Source: Martelella mediterranea (GTDB lineage: Bacteria > Pseudomonadota > Alphaproteobacteria > Rhizobiales > Rhizobiaceae). From it: 64,000 nt of DNA. Position 1 is the first letter of the stretch, and each line of letters opens with the position of its first letter. The DNA is taken from assembly GCF_004342225.1 (NCBI RefSeq), contig NZ_SMAR01000012.1, forward strand, positions 1 to 64,000, in the 5' to 3' direction. Below are positions 37,306 to 46,496 of the stretch, in pieces. Below the pieces are notes generated by a model, which searched no databases, was not told the origin of the DNA, and was given only the letters and a program-made list of their open reading frames with translations. The translations under genes were made by a program, and so were the position numbers.

Positions 37306-38217
37306 ATGACCGAAGCTTTGTCAAACGCAACAATTTCTGCGAAAGATCTGGAAGCCGCCCGCGCCCGCAAGAATGAGCAGCGCAAGGTCCTACTCTCTTC
37401 GATCATCCGCTATATCGTATTGTTCGCCGTCGGGCTGATCATGCTTTATCCGCTGATCTGGCTGATCGGTGCCTCGTTCAAGACCAATTCGGAGATGTTC
37501 GCCAGTGCCGGTTTCTGGCCGAAGAACCCGACCATCAGCGGTTATATTGAAGGCTGGAGAACCTCGACGCCTTATACGTTCGGCCGGTTCTTCCTGAACA
37601 CCTTCCTGATCCTGATCCCGAAAATGATCGGAACGGCGATTTCGGCAACGGCTGTTGCCTACGGTTTTGCCCGGTTCGAATTTCCCGGCAAGAAAGTGCT
37701 GTTCGCCTCGCTGATCGCGATCCTGCTTCTGCCGAACGTCGTCACCCGTATTCCCCAGTATCTGCTGTTCCGTGAATTCGGCTGGCTCGACAGCTTCCTG
37801 CCGCTATGGGTGCCATCTGCACTCGCCGGTGATGCCTTCTTCGTCTTCATGCTGGTTCAGTTCCTGCGCGCTATCCCGCGTGACATGGAAGAGGCTGCCC
37901 GCGTTGACGGTGCATCCAGCTGGCAGGCGCTGCTGTTCATTGTGGTGCCACTTCTGACACCGGCGCTGATCTCGGTGTGCCTGTTCCAGTTCATGTGGAC
38001 GATGAACGACTTCCTCGGTCCGTTGATCTATCTCTCATCTGTCGACAAGTACCCGGTATCGCTGGCGCTGAAGCTTTCCATCGACACCACTGAGGCATTT
38101 GCCTGGAACAAGATCCTGTCAATGTCGGTCCTCGCAATCACACCCGCCCTCGTCGTGTTCTTCATGGCGCAGAAATATTTCATCGAAGGGATCTCCGCAG
38201 GCGGAGTTAAAGGATAA
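37306..38217 (+). CDS. togN: Oligogalacturonide ABC transporter permease TogN-like
   Basis: 303 residues. A 35-residue polar N-terminus (EALSNATISAKDLEAARARKNEQRK) precedes six helices of the MalG-like type. The EAA loop is MEEAARVDGASSWQALLFIVVPLLTPALISV. It ends YFIEGISAGGVKG, the usual MalG-family tail. It pairs with togM to form the membrane channel. Confidence 0.9.
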   Translation: MTEALSNATISAKDLEAARARKNEQRKVLLSSIIRYIVLFAVGLIMLYPLIWLIGASFKTNSEMFASAGFWPKNPTISGYIEGWRTSTPYTFGRFFLNTFLILIPKMIGTAISATAVAYGFARFEFPGKKVLFASLIAILLLPNVVTRIPQYLLFREFGWLDSFLPLWVPSALAGDAFFVFMLVQFLRAIPRDMEEAARVDGASSWQALLFIVVPLLTPALISVCLFQFMWTMNDFLGPLIYLSSVDKYPVSLALKLSIDTTEAFAWNKILSMSVLAITPALVVFFMAQKYFIEGISAGGVKG

Positions 38218-38222
38218 GAACC

Positions 38223-39335
38223 ATGGCTAAAGTTGAGCTGAAAAACCTCGAAAAGGTCTATGGCAAATTCCAGGCCGTGCATGGCATCAACCTGGAAATC
38301 GAAGACGGTGAATTCATGGTGCTCGTCGGCCCGTCCGGCTGCGCCAAGTCCACCACGCTGCGTATGATTGCCGGTCTGGAGCGCATCTCCGGCGGTGAAG
38401 TTCGCATCGGTGATGATCTTGTCAACGACAAGGCACCCGGACAGCGTGGTATTGCCATGGTGTTTCAGAACTACGCGCTTTACCCGCATATGAAGGTTAA
38501 GAACAACCTGTCCTTCGGTCTTCGCCTGAAGCACGCGCCGAAAGATGAGATTGCTGCGGCGACGGATGACGTTTCGCACATCCTGGAGATTGAGGAATAC
38601 CTTGAACGACTGCCAAAGCAGTTGTCGGGTGGTCAGGCCCAGCGTGTTGCCGTTGGCCGTGCGCTGATCAAGAAGCCACAGGTGTTCCTGTTCGACGAAC
38701 CGCTGTCAAACCTCGATGCAAAGCTTCGCGCTTCTATGCGCGTGCGCATTACCGACCTGCATAAACGCCTTCTTGAAGAAGGTATGCATTCAACCGTGGT
38801 TTACGTCACGCATGACCAGACAGAAGCCATGACCATGGGAGACCGTATCTGCGTGATGAAGGAAGGCCGGATCATGCAGGTTGCCGATCCCTACACGCTC
38901 TATCAGAAGCCTGCGAATGCTTTTGTGGCTGGCTTCATCGGTTCGCCGGAAATGAACATCGGCGATGCGACGCTTGGTAGCGACGGTACGATCCGCATCG
39001 GCACGCAAGTGCTGAAGCTGGATGAAAAAACGCTATCTCGTATCGACAAAGATGCACCGAGTGAAGTGACCTTCGGCCTGCGCCCGCAGAGTTTTGATCT
39101 TGTCGATCCCGAGAACGGCGAGGGTTTGCTTGGCCGCATTTCTCACGTCGAGTTCATGGGGCACGAAATTTTCCTTTATGTCACGGTGGAGGATCAGTCC
39201 TTCACGATTGTGGTGCCTGCATCCGGCATGGAGGGACAGTATCAGCGCGATCAGCAGATCCGCGTGAAACCGCGTGAAAACGCGATGCACATTTTCCACC
39301 GTCGTACCGGCGAGAACATCTCGCTTTCGGCATAA
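38223..39335 (+). CDS. togA: Sugar ABC transporter ATP-binding protein TogA-like (UgpC/MsmK type)
   Basis: 370 residues. Walker A is GPSGCAKST near 39-47, with Ala in place of the more common Gly before Lys. The ABC signature is LSGGQAQRVAVGRAL near 136, Walker B VFLFDEPLSNLDAKLR, and the switch His is in VTHDQTEAMTMGDRI. A C-terminal OB-like regulatory domain (about 235-370) is typical of the MalK/UgpC group, so the subunit may respond to sugar-uptake regulation. Confidence 0.92.
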   Translation: MAKVELKNLEKVYGKFQAVHGINLEIEDGEFMVLVGPSGCAKSTTLRMIAGLERISGGEVRIGDDLVNDKAPGQRGIAMVFQNYALYPHMKVKNNLSFGLRLKHAPKDEIAAATDDVSHILEIEEYLERLPKQLSGGQAQRVAVGRALIKKPQVFLFDEPLSNLDAKLRASMRVRITDLHKRLLEEGMHSTVVYVTHDQTEAMTMGDRICVMKEGRIMQVADPYTLYQKPANAFVAGFIGSPEMNIGDATLGSDGTIRIGTQVLKLDEKTLSRIDKDAPSEVTFGLRPQSFDLVDPENGEGLLGRISHVEFMGHEIFLYVTVEDQSFTIVVPASGMEGQYQRDQQIRVKPRENAMHIFHRRTGENISLSA

Positions 39336-39368
39336 CGTCTGACGATCATCTTTTTTAGGGAGGATACT

Positions 39369-40643
39369 ATGAAACTGAAGATGACTGTACTGGCTGGCCT
39401 GATGGCCGCAACCTCACTTTCCGCCGTTCAGGCTGCGGATCTCCGCATGTCCTGGTGGGGCGGTGACAGCCGTCACCTTGCCACGCAGGAAGCTTTGAAA
39501 TACTGCGGTGAAAAGCTTGGTCACACGATTTCGCCGGAATTCACCGGCTGGTCAGGTCACCAGGAAAAAATTACCACGCAGCTTGCCGGCGGCACTGAGG
39601 CCGACATCATGCAGATCAACTGGCCCTGGCTCCCACTGTTCACGCCCACGGGCGAGGGCTTTGCCGATCTGAACGAGTTTTCCGACACGATTGATCTGTC
39701 ACAGTGGACCGATGCCGAGCTGGCAACATCCACCGTCAATGGCCACCTGCAGGGTCTGCCGCTTTCCATCACCGGCCGTTTGCCGTGGTTCAACAAGACT
39801 ACGTTTGAAAAAGCCGGACTGGAAATCCCGACCACCTGGGCTGAGCTGGAAGAAGCAGGCAAGGTGTTCAAGGAAAAGCTGGGTGAGGACTACTATCCTT
39901 ACGAAGCAACGGGTCAGGATGGCCTTGATGCCCGTCTTCTTATGACAGCTTATCTGACACAGAAGACCGGCAAAACGATGATCGACCCGGAAACGCTGGA
40001 GCTCAACTACTCCATGGATGAGCTTGTTGAGGCGCTGAACATGTACAAGCGCTTTTCAGATGAAGGCGTGATCATTCCGTGGCCGAAGGTCGCTGCAGGC
40101 GGCAATCTGGTTTTGAACGAAAACCCCAACTGGTCTGATGGTCACATTGCGGGCACCTATCAGTGGGACACGGTTTACTTCAAGATTTCCGACCCGCTGC
40201 AGGAAGGTCAGGAACTGGTTCCATCCAGCATCCTTCTTGCTGAAGGCGCAACCAATGATGGTGTTTATCGTAAGCCATCCATGTTGTTCTCGATCTCGAA
40301 GAACTCCGACAACCAGAAAGCCGCTGCTGAAGTCGTCAACTGCCTCCTGAACGATGAGGGCGCAATTGACATTCTGGGCACAACCCGTGGTCTCCCGGCT
40401 TCAAAGAAAGCCTTTGATCAGCTGATGGAAGCCGGTGAAATCGCTCCGGAACAGATCGAAGCTCACCAGATCATTCTGGATGCAACCGGACCAACGATTT
40501 CGCCATACTTCGAACATCCGCAGATTGCTCAGGCGATCGGCGATACGCTCGAGGAGTTTGCCTATGGCCAGATCGACGCCGAAACAGCTGCCGACGACAT
40601 TATCTACAACGTCAACGACGTTCTTGATCGGCTGAACCGCTAG
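39369..40643 (+). CDS. togB: Oligogalacturonide-binding periplasmic protein TogB-like
   Basis: 424 residues. Signal peptide KLKMTVLAGLMAATSLSAVQA, cleaved before ADLRMSWWGGDSRH. The motifs LRMSWWGGDSRHLATQEAL, ITTQLAGGTEADIMQINWPWLPLF and SITGRLPWFNKTTFEKAGLEIPTTWAEL recall Dickeya TogB more than generic maltose-type proteins. A hairpin follows it, and then the intracellular hydrolase gene. Confidence 0.9.
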   Translation: MKLKMTVLAGLMAATSLSAVQAADLRMSWWGGDSRHLATQEALKYCGEKLGHTISPEFTGWSGHQEKITTQLAGGTEADIMQINWPWLPLFTPTGEGFADLNEFSDTIDLSQWTDAELATSTVNGHLQGLPLSITGRLPWFNKTTFEKAGLEIPTTWAELEEAGKVFKEKLGEDYYPYEATGQDGLDARLLMTAYLTQKTGKTMIDPETLELNYSMDELVEALNMYKRFSDEGVIIPWPKVAAGGNLVLNENPNWSDGHIAGTYQWDTVYFKISDPLQEGQELVPSSILLAEGATNDGVYRKPSMLFSISKNSDNQKAAAEVVNCLLNDEGAIDILGTTRGLPASKKAFDQLMEAGEIAPEQIEAHQIILDATGPTISPYFEHPQIAQAIGDTLEEFAYGQIDAETAADDIIYNVNDVLDRLNR

Positions 40644-40650
40644 AAATAAC

Positions 40651-40680
40651 GAAGGGCGGCGGTTTTCTGCCGCCCTTTCC
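40651..40680 (+). terminator. Hairpin after togB (terminator or attenuator)
   Basis: AAGGGCGGC (40652-40660) / GCCGCCCTT (40669-40677) with loop GGTTTTCT, followed by TCC. It probably lowers expression of the hydrolase gene relative to togB. Confidence 0.7.
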
Positions 40681-40706
40681 TCCGCCTACCTGATTGGACG
40701 AAGAAC

Positions 40707-43349
40707 ATGACCGCCATTGAGCTGCTTGCCGTTTCGGCGAGGACGGTGACTTTTGCTGCCTTTTCGAGGCAATCCAAATACTTCCTGAAGGATACGCTTG
40801 ATTGGCGCGTCGTAGACGCTGCCTCTGGTGACACTGTTGCAAAAGGCCAGACCGCGAAAACAGTCTTCAGTGTCTTCGGTCTGGAACCGGCAAGCGATTA
40901 TCGTCTTGAAATCGGTGACGAAGGCCTGGCCTTTAATACTACTTCAGAAGCCCGCTTTGCCGATATTACCGAGTTTGGCGCGACACCGGAAAGCCCGAAC
41001 AATGCCGCGGCCATCCAGAACGCACTTGATACGCTGCCTGCCGGTTCAACGCTGTTTTTCGGTGCCGGTGTCTGGAGCACGGGGCCGCTCTTTCTGAAAA
41101 GCGGTATCACGCTTTATCTTGCTGAAGACGCTGTCCTTTATGGCATTGCAGACCGTGATCAGTATCCGATCCTTCCCGCGCGCCATGACGATGGCCGGGT
41201 GCTCGGTACATGGGAAGGTGTTGCAGAGCCCTGCTATGCCTCCGTTATCACTGCGATTGATCAGAAAAATATCACGATCACCGGTCCCGGACGGATTGAT
41301 GCCGGCGGTGATCGCGGCGACTGGTGGACCTGGCACAAGGAAACCCGCAACGGTGCGCGCCGTGCCCGGACCCTGTTCCTGAGCGGCTGTGAAAACATCA
41401 CTGTTACAGGTCCCACGATTTGCAACTCTCCCGCCTGGATGGTGCACCCTGTCTTTACTGAAAATATGCTGGTTGCCGACGTGAAGATCGAAAGCGATCC
41501 GGATTCGCCGAATACGGACGGTTTTGATCCTGAATGCTGCACCAATGTTGTTATGCGCGGCATTCATTTTTCTGTTGGAGATGACTGTATCGCCATCAAG
41601 GCTGGCAAGCGCGACCCTAAAGGCGGGCTGGATGGTCCAACACGCAATATCTGGATTGAGAACTGCTTTATGGAGCGCGGCCACGGCGGTGTCGTTGTCG
41701 GCTCGGAAATGAGCGGCTCGGTTTCCAATGTCACTGTCGCTCGCTGCGAAATGCGCGATACTGACCGCGGGTTCAGGGTTAAAACCCGGCGCGGCCGTGG
41801 TGGTTTTGTTTCACAGATTTTGATGGAAGACTGTGAAATGGACAATGTCGTCAGCCCGTTCGTAATGAACGCGTTTTACTTCTGCGATAGTGATGGCAAA
41901 TCCGACTATGTACAGTCTCGCGATCCGGATGCTGTTTCTGATGTTACACCGCGCATGTCGGATATCACGATGCGTCGTGTTGTTGCGCGCAATGTTCACA
42001 CCTCTGCGGCGGCTTTTTACGGGTTGCCGGAGATGCCGATCGAGAACGTCACGATTGAAGATTACACAGTTTCTTATGCGCCACATGCTATCGCCCAGCC
42101 GCCGGTCATGGCCTGCCAGATCGATCCCGTTCGCCATGCAGGCATTATCGCTGAAAACGCATCTGTGACCGCGACGAATGTGGTTTTTGAGCGCGAGGCG
42201 TCAGTGGAACCATTCTACCAGCAGGCGCTTTTGCGTTACTGCGATGAATATGCCCGCGATTACGAGGCTTATAAGGGCGGCCCGCTTTGCTATGAAGATG
42301 GCTGCCTTTATCGCGGTCTGATCGCACTTTATGAAACCACAGGTGAAAAGCGCTGGTTTGATCATCTGGTTCGCCTCGTGAGTGCGCAGGTTGATGAAAA
42401 CGGCGTTATGGCCGGGTACGTGCTGGAAGATTTCAACATTGATAATGTTCTGTCCGGCCGTGCGCTGGTCTGGCTGGCGCGAAACAGCGAGGATCAGCGT
42501 TATAAAAAAGCTGCTGACACGCTGGTCGAACAGCTTAAAAAACATCCGCGCACCAAGGAAGGCCCGCACTGGCATAAGCATCGCTACCCGGAGCAGGTCT
42601 GGCTTGACGGGCTTTATATGGGGCTGCCGTTCAAACTCGAATATGGTCTGGCCTTCGATGTACCACATCTGATTGAAGAAGCCGCTGACGAGCTTCTGGC
42701 TGGCCTCGATGTGACCTATGACCCGGAAAGCCGGCTCTATCGTCATGCTTATGATTCTGCGCGTGTTCAGCCGTGGGCCGACAGCCAAACCGGACAGGCA
42801 CCGGCACACTGGTCGCGGGCGATTGGCTGGGCCGCGATGGCACTGGTCGATATCATTGAAAACCTGCCGGATGGCGAAAAACGCAATCGTCTGATTGCGC
42901 GCTGGGCGGCACTCGCCGGGCAGCTTGGTGGGATGACCACTGCCGACGGACGCTGGCTGCAGGTGACAGATAAGCCGGAAATGGGTGGCAATTATGCGGA
43001 GAGTTCGGCAACGGCCATGTTTGCCTATGCCTATATGAAGAGCCGCCGTCTGGGCCTTGCCGGAGTGGATGCCGCAATTGGCGATCAGGCTTTTGAAACA
43101 CTGGTGCGCAAGGCTTTTGAAACCGATGAGAGCGGCCGCCGGGTTCTTGGAAAGATCGTTTGTGTCGCCGGTTTGGGAGCCTTCGGTGGTGTCATTCGCG
43201 ACGGCACACCCGGATATTATCTGACCGAGGCTATTCGCGCTGACGATATTAAAGGAGTTGGCCCGTTCATGATGGGCTTTGCCGAGGTGCTGGCCGAATC
43301 CAGGGCTGCTGGTCTCGTGGCAGAAGGCAAGAGCAGGGCGGTCGCCTGA
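40707..43349 (+). CDS. Fused polygalacturonase (GH28) - unsaturated galacturonyl hydrolase (GH105)
   Basis: 880 residues, no signal peptide. Residues 1-85 look like a fibronectin III-type domain, as in bacterial exo-polygalacturonases. Residues 86-495 are a GH28 beta-helix with all catalytic groups: NTD 269-271, DD 292-293, GHG 325-327 and R357/K359. Residues about 505-870 are a GH105 (alpha/alpha)6 domain: GRALVWLARN, QVWLDGLYMGLPF with Asp 634, and HWSRAIGW with His 701. The first domain should release galacturonate units, the second should cleave the unsaturated non-reducing end left by lyases. Encoded directly after togB, so it most likely acts on imported oligomers in the cytoplasm. The reading frame is open throughout, so this is not a frameshift artefact in this sequence. 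Confidence 0.9.
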   Translation: MTAIELLAVSARTVTFAAFSRQSKYFLKDTLDWRVVDAASGDTVAKGQTAKTVFSVFGLEPASDYRLEIGDEGLAFNTTSEARFADITEFGATPESPNNAAAIQNALDTLPAGSTLFFGAGVWSTGPLFLKSGITLYLAEDAVLYGIADRDQYPILPARHDDGRVLGTWEGVAEPCYASVITAIDQKNITITGPGRIDAGGDRGDWWTWHKETRNGARRARTLFLSGCENITVTGPTICNSPAWMVHPVFTENMLVADVKIESDPDSPNTDGFDPECCTNVVMRGIHFSVGDDCIAIKAGKRDPKGGLDGPTRNIWIENCFMERGHGGVVVGSEMSGSVSNVTVARCEMRDTDRGFRVKTRRGRGGFVSQILMEDCEMDNVVSPFVMNAFYFCDSDGKSDYVQSRDPDAVSDVTPRMSDITMRRVVARNVHTSAAAFYGLPEMPIENVTIEDYTVSYAPHAIAQPPVMACQIDPVRHAGIIAENASVTATNVVFEREASVEPFYQQALLRYCDEYARDYEAYKGGPLCYEDGCLYRGLIALYETTGEKRWFDHLVRLVSAQVDENGVMAGYVLEDFNIDNVLSGRALVWLARNSEDQRYKKAADTLVEQLKKHPRTKEGPHWHKHRYPEQVWLDGLYMGLPFKLEYGLAFDVPHLIEEAADELLAGLDVTYDPESRLYRHAYDSARVQPWADSQTGQAPAHWSRAIGWAAMALVDIIENLPDGEKRNRLIARWAALAGQLGGMTTADGRWLQVTDKPEMGGNYAESSATAMFAYAYMKSRRLGLAGVDAAIGDQAFETLVRKAFETDESGRRVLGKIVCVAGLGAFGGVIRDGTPGYYLTEAIRADDIKGVGPFMMGFAEVLAESRAAGLVAEGKSRAVA

Positions 43350-43372
43350 ACGACCGCATACGCTGAAGAAAC

Positions 43373-43399
43373 AGCGCCGCATTTTCGGTCGGCGGCGCT
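43373..43399 (+). terminator. Hairpin downstream of the GH28-GH105 gene
   Basis: AGCGCCGC (43373-43380) / GCGGCGCT (43392-43399). No strong T-run; a second, better terminator follows. Confidence 0.45.
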
Positions 43400-43460
43400 C
43401 TTGGATGGAAATTGCGCGTGACCATCCATCCTGTTTTTAAATCGCGCGATCCTCCCGACT

Positions 43461-43493
43461 GGGCGGCTGATTTGGGTCAGCCGCCCCTTTTTT
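43461..43493 (+). terminator. Rho-independent terminator of the tog operon
   Basis: GGGCGGCTGA (43461-43470) / TCAGCCGCCC (43477-43486), loop TTTGGG, T-run 43488-43493. It separates the tog operon from the convergent ABC cassette. Confidence 0.9.
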
Positions 43494-43501
43494 GTCGGGC
43501 A

Positions 43502-44299
43502 TTATGTCAGCATCAACTGATCGTCATCGATTTCGGTGCCTGCCGCCCGGCCAAAGCGTTCCAGAAGGTCGGTCACCTTCAGCCTGGAGCGTTCTTCGCC
43601 CTTGATATCGAGAACAATCTGCCCGGCATTCATCATCAGCGTGCGCGTGCCGTAAGCCAGTGCATCCCGCATGGAATGCGTCACCATCAGCGTGGTCAGC
43701 TTACGTTCCTGTGCAATTTCGGCAGAAAGGGTGAGAACCTTGTGCGCGGCCGATGGGTCGAGTGCGGCTGTATGCTCATCAAGCACCAGGATTTTCATCG
43801 GCAAAAGCGTTGCCATCAGCAGACTGACAGCCTGACGCTGACCGCCGGACAGCGCGCCGATTGGTGTGCCCATACGGTGTTCAAGTCCAAGGCCAAGCTT
43901 CTCCAGATGTTCGGCAAACATCTGCTTCTGGCCTTTTTTACCAAGAGCAAGCCGCAATCCCCGGTTCTTTCCACGGGCTGCAGCAAGGGCCAGATTTTCT
44001 TCAATCGACAGCGACGAACAGGTGCCAAGCCGCGGCTCCTGAAAAACCCGGCCAACATGGCGCGCGCGTTTGGCTGCAGACCAGTCGGTGACATCATCTG
44101 TATCGAGATAGACCGAGCCGGTATCAGGTTTCACCGTGCCGACGACCGTGGACAGGAGGGTCGACTTTCCTGCTCCGTTGGAGCCGATCACGGTTACGAA
44201 TTCGCCCTCGTTGATATCGGTGGTGATGCCGCGAAGCGCCTTCACCTCGGTTGCGGTTCCGGCATTGAAGGTAATATGGATATCGGTCATCCGCAGCAT
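43502..44299 (-). CDS. ABC transporter ATP-binding protein (COG1101 type)
   Basis: 265 residues. Walker A GSNGAGKST near 38, signature ALSGGQRQAVSLLMA near 150, Walker B ILVLDEHTAALDP with His where most ABC proteins have Pro or Ala after Glu, and VTHSMRDALAYGTR. The set ATPase/permease/BmpA-unlike lipoprotein-type binding protein matches the COG1101-COG4120-COG2984 importers, some of which carry tryptophan or tyrosine. Its start overlaps the permease stop by one base. Confidence 0.88.
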   Translation of the reverse strand: MLRMTDIHITFNAGTATEVKALRGITTDINEGEFVTVIGSNGAGKSTLLSTVVGTVKPDTGSVYLDTDDVTDWSAAKRARHVGRVFQEPRLGTCSSLSIEENLALAAARGKNRGLRLALGKKGQKQMFAEHLEKLGLGLEHRMGTPIGALSGGQRQAVSLLMATLLPMKILVLDEHTAALDPSAAHKVLTLSAEIAQERKLTTLMVTHSMRDALAYGTRTLMMNAGQIVLDIKGEERSRLKVTDLLERFGRAAGTEIDDDQLMLT

Positions 44300-45240
44300 T
44301 ATTCTGCCCCTTCTTCTGTGGCCCGGTCACCGCGTACCAGCCGGAATTTGAATAACGGCTTGCGACGGCCTTTGTTGCCGCGCCTTTGCGAGAGCACCAC
44401 AGCAACAGCCACAACAATGGCGGTGATCAGATTGAGGTCCTGTGGGCGAATGCCGATAAAGCCGGCTGAAAGCGCAAGCGCAATGAACAGGCGGTAGACG
44501 ACCGCGCCGATAATGCAGCCAAGGGTCGCCAGAAACACCGTGCGGCGCCCGAGAATGGCTTCGCCGATAATCAGCGCTGCAAGACCAGTGACGATGGTGC
44601 CAACACCCATGGTGACGTCCGCCACGCCCTGCATCTGCGCAAAAAGCGAGCCGCCAAGGGCACAAAGTGCGTTGGCAATCGACATGCCGAGCAGAGTCAT
44701 CGCGCCGTTTTTGATGCCCTGTGCCTCGGCCATGGCCGCGTTTTCGCCGGACGCGCGCAAACCAAGGCCGATTTCTGTCTTTAAAAACCAGTCAATGATC
44801 AGCTTTGCGCCAACAGCGAAAAGCAGAAGCAGGATCGAATTGCTCCACAGCCCGGCATTAAAGAGTGAATCGGCGCGGGTAAACACGGTGTCGTGACCGT
44901 AGACTGGCAGGTTCGGCCGGCCCATGATGCGAAGATTGATCGAAAACAGCGCAACCATCATCAAGATGCCGGACAGCAGGTTCATGATCCCGAAGCGGAC
45001 ATTTAAAAGGCCTGTGACGAAACCAGCCGCTGCACCGGCCATAGCGCCGAGAAACGTCGCAATAAACGGATCGACGCCATTGATGATGGCAGCCGCCGAA
45101 ACGGCAGCGCCCAGTGGGAAACTGCCATCGACCGTCAGGTCAGGAAAATCAAGCACGCGGAATGACATGAAAATGCTCAACGCCACGAGGGCGAAGAGCA
45201 GGCCGGTCTCCAATGCACCGGCAAGAGCGAAAAGCGTCAT
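44299..45240 (-). CDS. ABC transporter permease (COG4120 type)
   Basis: 313 residues, eight to ten hydrophobic helices of the LivH-like permease fold. Segments: MSFRVLDFPDLTVDGSFPLGAAVSAAAI, FVTGLLNVRFGIMNLLSGILMMVALFSINLRIMGRPN and IIGEAILGRRTVFLATLGCIIGAVVYRLFIALAL. It lies one base after the binding-protein gene and overlaps the ATPase gene. The last 30 residues are basic and cytoplasmic. Confidence 0.88.
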   Translation of the reverse strand: MTLFALAGALETGLLFALVALSIFMSFRVLDFPDLTVDGSFPLGAAVSAAAIINGVDPFIATFLGAMAGAAAGFVTGLLNVRFGIMNLLSGILMMVALFSINLRIMGRPNLPVYGHDTVFTRADSLFNAGLWSNSILLLLFAVGAKLIIDWFLKTEIGLGLRASGENAAMAEAQGIKNGAMTLLGMSIANALCALGGSLFAQMQGVADVTMGVGTIVTGLAALIIGEAILGRRTVFLATLGCIIGAVVYRLFIALALSAGFIGIRPQDLNLITAIVVAVAVVLSQRRGNKGRRKPLFKFRLVRGDRATEEGAE

Positions 45241-45241
45241 T

Positions 45242-46222
45242 TTATTCGATGACCTTCTTGGCTTTGGCTTTCATTTCGTCGGGAACGGTGACGCCCATGG
45301 CCTCAGCCGATTTCAGGTTCAGGTAAAGATCCTGGTTACCCGGAACAACGACTGGAATTTCGGCGATTGCCTTGCCGTTCAGGATATCGGCAACCATCTG
45401 TCCGGTAACAACACCCATTTCGCCATAGTTAAAGCCCAGCGCTGCAACGGCGCCGCGCTCAACAGAGTCCGTATCCGTTGTGAATACCGGCAGCTTGGCG
45501 CGCTCGCCAACAGTCACGATGGCTTCCAGCACCGAAATCACCGAATTGTCGGTCGGCAGAAGGATCGCGTCGGCTTTGCCAACAAGGTTGCGCGCTGCAT
45601 CCGGCACCATGGTTGACTGGGCAGCGGGGCTTTCGATGACTTCCATACCAAGTGCTTCAGCGCCGCGCTTGATGTCTTCCACCTGGGCCACGGAATTGGC
45701 TTCACCAGGATTGTAGATCACACCGATTTTTTCGGCGTCAGGCACAAAGGCCTTGATCATCTCAAGGGCAGGTTCTGCGGGCTGGTTATCAGACGTTCCG
45801 GTGATATTGGCTTCCGGTGCGTCAGGGCTTTCAACGAGGCCGGCTGCGACCGGATCGGTAACGGCTGCGAACACCACGGGCGTATCGCCCATCGAATTTT
45901 TCAAAGCCTGTGCAGACGGTGTTGAGATGCCTACAGTTACATCGGGCGATAGCCCGGCAAACTCGGATGCGATCTGCGTCTGGGTGGTCATATTGCCCTG
46001 TGCAGAGCGGGCAACGATTTTCAGATTGTCACCTTCGGTGAAGCCATTCTCGCCGAGGCCCTCAATGATGCCCTCGCGCACGGCGTCCAGTGCGGGGTGT
46101 TCCACAATGTAGGTGATGGCGACGGTTTTCTCGTCGGCGTCCTGAGCCTGGGCAACGCCTGCAAGGCCGGCGAGCGTTGCAACGGTCGCAGCAGCCAGAG
46201 CGGCCTTTTTGAAATTCAACAT
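45242..46222 (-). CDS. ABC transporter substrate-binding protein (COG2984 type)
   Basis: 326 residues from ATG 46222, supported by GAGGG seven bases upstream; an in-frame start at 46303 would add 27 polar residues before the signal. Signal peptide LNFKKAALAAATVATLAGLAGVAQA. The body has VAITYIVEHPALDAVREGIIEGLGENGF, SAQGNMTTQTQIASEFAGLSPDVTVGISTPSAQAL and KADAILLPTDNSVISVLEAIVTVG, typical of COG2984. Ligand not determinable from sequence. Confidence 0.9.
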   Translation of the reverse strand: MLNFKKAALAAATVATLAGLAGVAQAQDADEKTVAITYIVEHPALDAVREGIIEGLGENGFTEGDNLKIVARSAQGNMTTQTQIASEFAGLSPDVTVGISTPSAQALKNSMGDTPVVFAAVTDPVAAGLVESPDAPEANITGTSDNQPAEPALEMIKAFVPDAEKIGVIYNPGEANSVAQVEDIKRGAEALGMEVIESPAAQSTMVPDAARNLVGKADAILLPTDNSVISVLEAIVTVGERAKLPVFTTDTDSVERGAVAALGFNYGEMGVVTGQMVADILNGKAIAEIPVVVPGNQDLYLNLKSAEAMGVTVPDEMKAKAKKVIE

Positions 46223-46496
46223 ATCGAAACCCTCTGTAAGGATAGGAGATTGTGCGTTTTTGATCACAGTCGACACTTTGGCGTGCAGCCTTGCCTTGGT
46301 CAATCACTCACGACAAGTCTTCGTATGTTTCCTGAGGGCAGAGAGGCGCTTCGGTCATACAGGTTTCGATCATTTTTTCTTGGTATAAAATTGGAAATCA
46401 ATAATATAATTCGCCATTTTATATGTAAAAGTGATTTCTTTATTCTGTTCCAGAAAGACATGAGGACTGTGTCAAAATAGCTATGGAGATACATAA
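46223..46496. other. AT-rich divergent promoter region
   Basis: 274 bases between the COG2984 binding-protein gene and the Gln/Pro-rich ORF. Strongly AT-rich from 46370 to 46450. A rightward TATAAT lies at 46405-46410 with a TTGGTA 19 bases upstream, a weak promoter candidate. Confidence 0.4.

Noticed and set aside
42201-43382. 393-codon ORF on the minus strand of the GH28-GH105 gene
   Set aside because: Shadow frame; the plus-strand protein has complete catalytic motifs.
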